Below are positions 63,581-64,000 of a stretch of 64,000 bases of DNA, piece after piece. Under the pieces are notes generated by a model. The model had not been told where the DNA came from, did not search any database, and saw only the letters and a list, made by a program, of their open reading frames with translations. The DNA is from Arbacia lixula. Lineage: Eukaryota; Echinodermata; Echinoidea; Arbacioida; Arbaciidae. Position 1 is the first letter of the stretch, and the number at the start of each line of letters is the position of its first letter. The stretch spans positions 3,338,732 to 3,402,731 of the forward strand of contig OZ022586.1 of NCBI GenBank assembly GCA_963669155.1, in the 5' to 3' direction. The position numbers and the translations under genes are program-made.

Positions 63581-64000
63581 ACACCCGTCGTCAACATCGT
63601 CGTCGAAATCATCCCCTCGTCATCCACACCATCGTCATCGACGTCATCTATCACCCACGTCGTGGGGTCCTCTCAATGATTGTCGTCAACGTATCCGTGC
63701 CACGATCAATACCGCAATCAATTATTCACTGTTTAAGTAAACAGAGCGACTTCATTTTTCATAATTTCAAAACCATGTAGTGCCTATATCTGATTAGTGC
63801 AGCTATGCAAACTGTGCCTACCAAGACAGTCTAATGATTAGTTATGAAGATCATGATATAAAGACATATTGTATACACCTAATTCAACGTTATGGATTTA
63901 TTTCCTATAAAAAAATATACAAATGTGAGTGTAAGCATTTTAGTATACGTGTAAACGTACTCCAGACGTGGACATTAAGAAAGTAAGCAGAGACCGGATA

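Overview
The window looks like a draft assembly piece from a marine invertebrate deuterostome, most likely an echinoderm such as a sea urchin. This is inferred from AT-rich sequence, annexin genes with short exons and long introns, a tandem family of uronyl/heparan 2-O-sulfotransferase-like genes, and very many short hairpin transposons and microsatellites. The species is not proven. Nothing bacterial or organellar is present.

Three host gene blocks can be read. (1) An annexin gene on the minus strand runs from a start codon at 22491 to a stop at 2687. All 12 coding exons have good splice sites and give a 318-residue protein with four annexin repeats and four type II calcium loops. (2) A tandem array of uronyl 2-O-sulfotransferase-like genes lies on the plus strand. 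It has a broken first copy (32397-34638, two partial tandem pieces plus a tail, split by a LINE) and two apparently whole copies with single-exon coding regions (35505-36530 and 39472-40512). (3) A second annexin gene on the plus strand runs from 46396 to 63580. It has the same intron positions as the first, so the two annexins are divergent paralogues with the sulfotransferase array between them. The second annexin is damaged in this assembly: one exon carries several one-base length changes, and the 114-base exon that should follow it is absent, probably inside the 200-N gap at 56801-57000.

Most of the rest is repeats. There are several families of hairpin MITEs: a TTAA-flanked family in both annexins, a family with CCCGACACTAG cores, a GTTGCATAAAACTT family, and a family with CAATAAGCC ends. 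There are also a ~1 kb foldback (25043-26049) with a half copy behind the second sulfotransferase gene, a second foldback (31340-32045), a CT-bearing minisatellite interrupted by a ~718 bp element with a 7-bp target duplication, fragments of CR1/jockey-like LINEs, one tRNA-derived SINE, and many long CT, GAA, ACT, CAT and poly-G tracts.

The most interesting local stories are these. A MITE appears to have supplied the last codon and the stop of both intact sulfotransferase genes, while the broken copy keeps the pre-insertion sequence. The two intact copies differ at a histidine next to the presumed catalytic histidine. A perfect 41-bp duplication has made a second copy of an annexin splice donor. 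I found no convincing new defence-like or enzymatic system.
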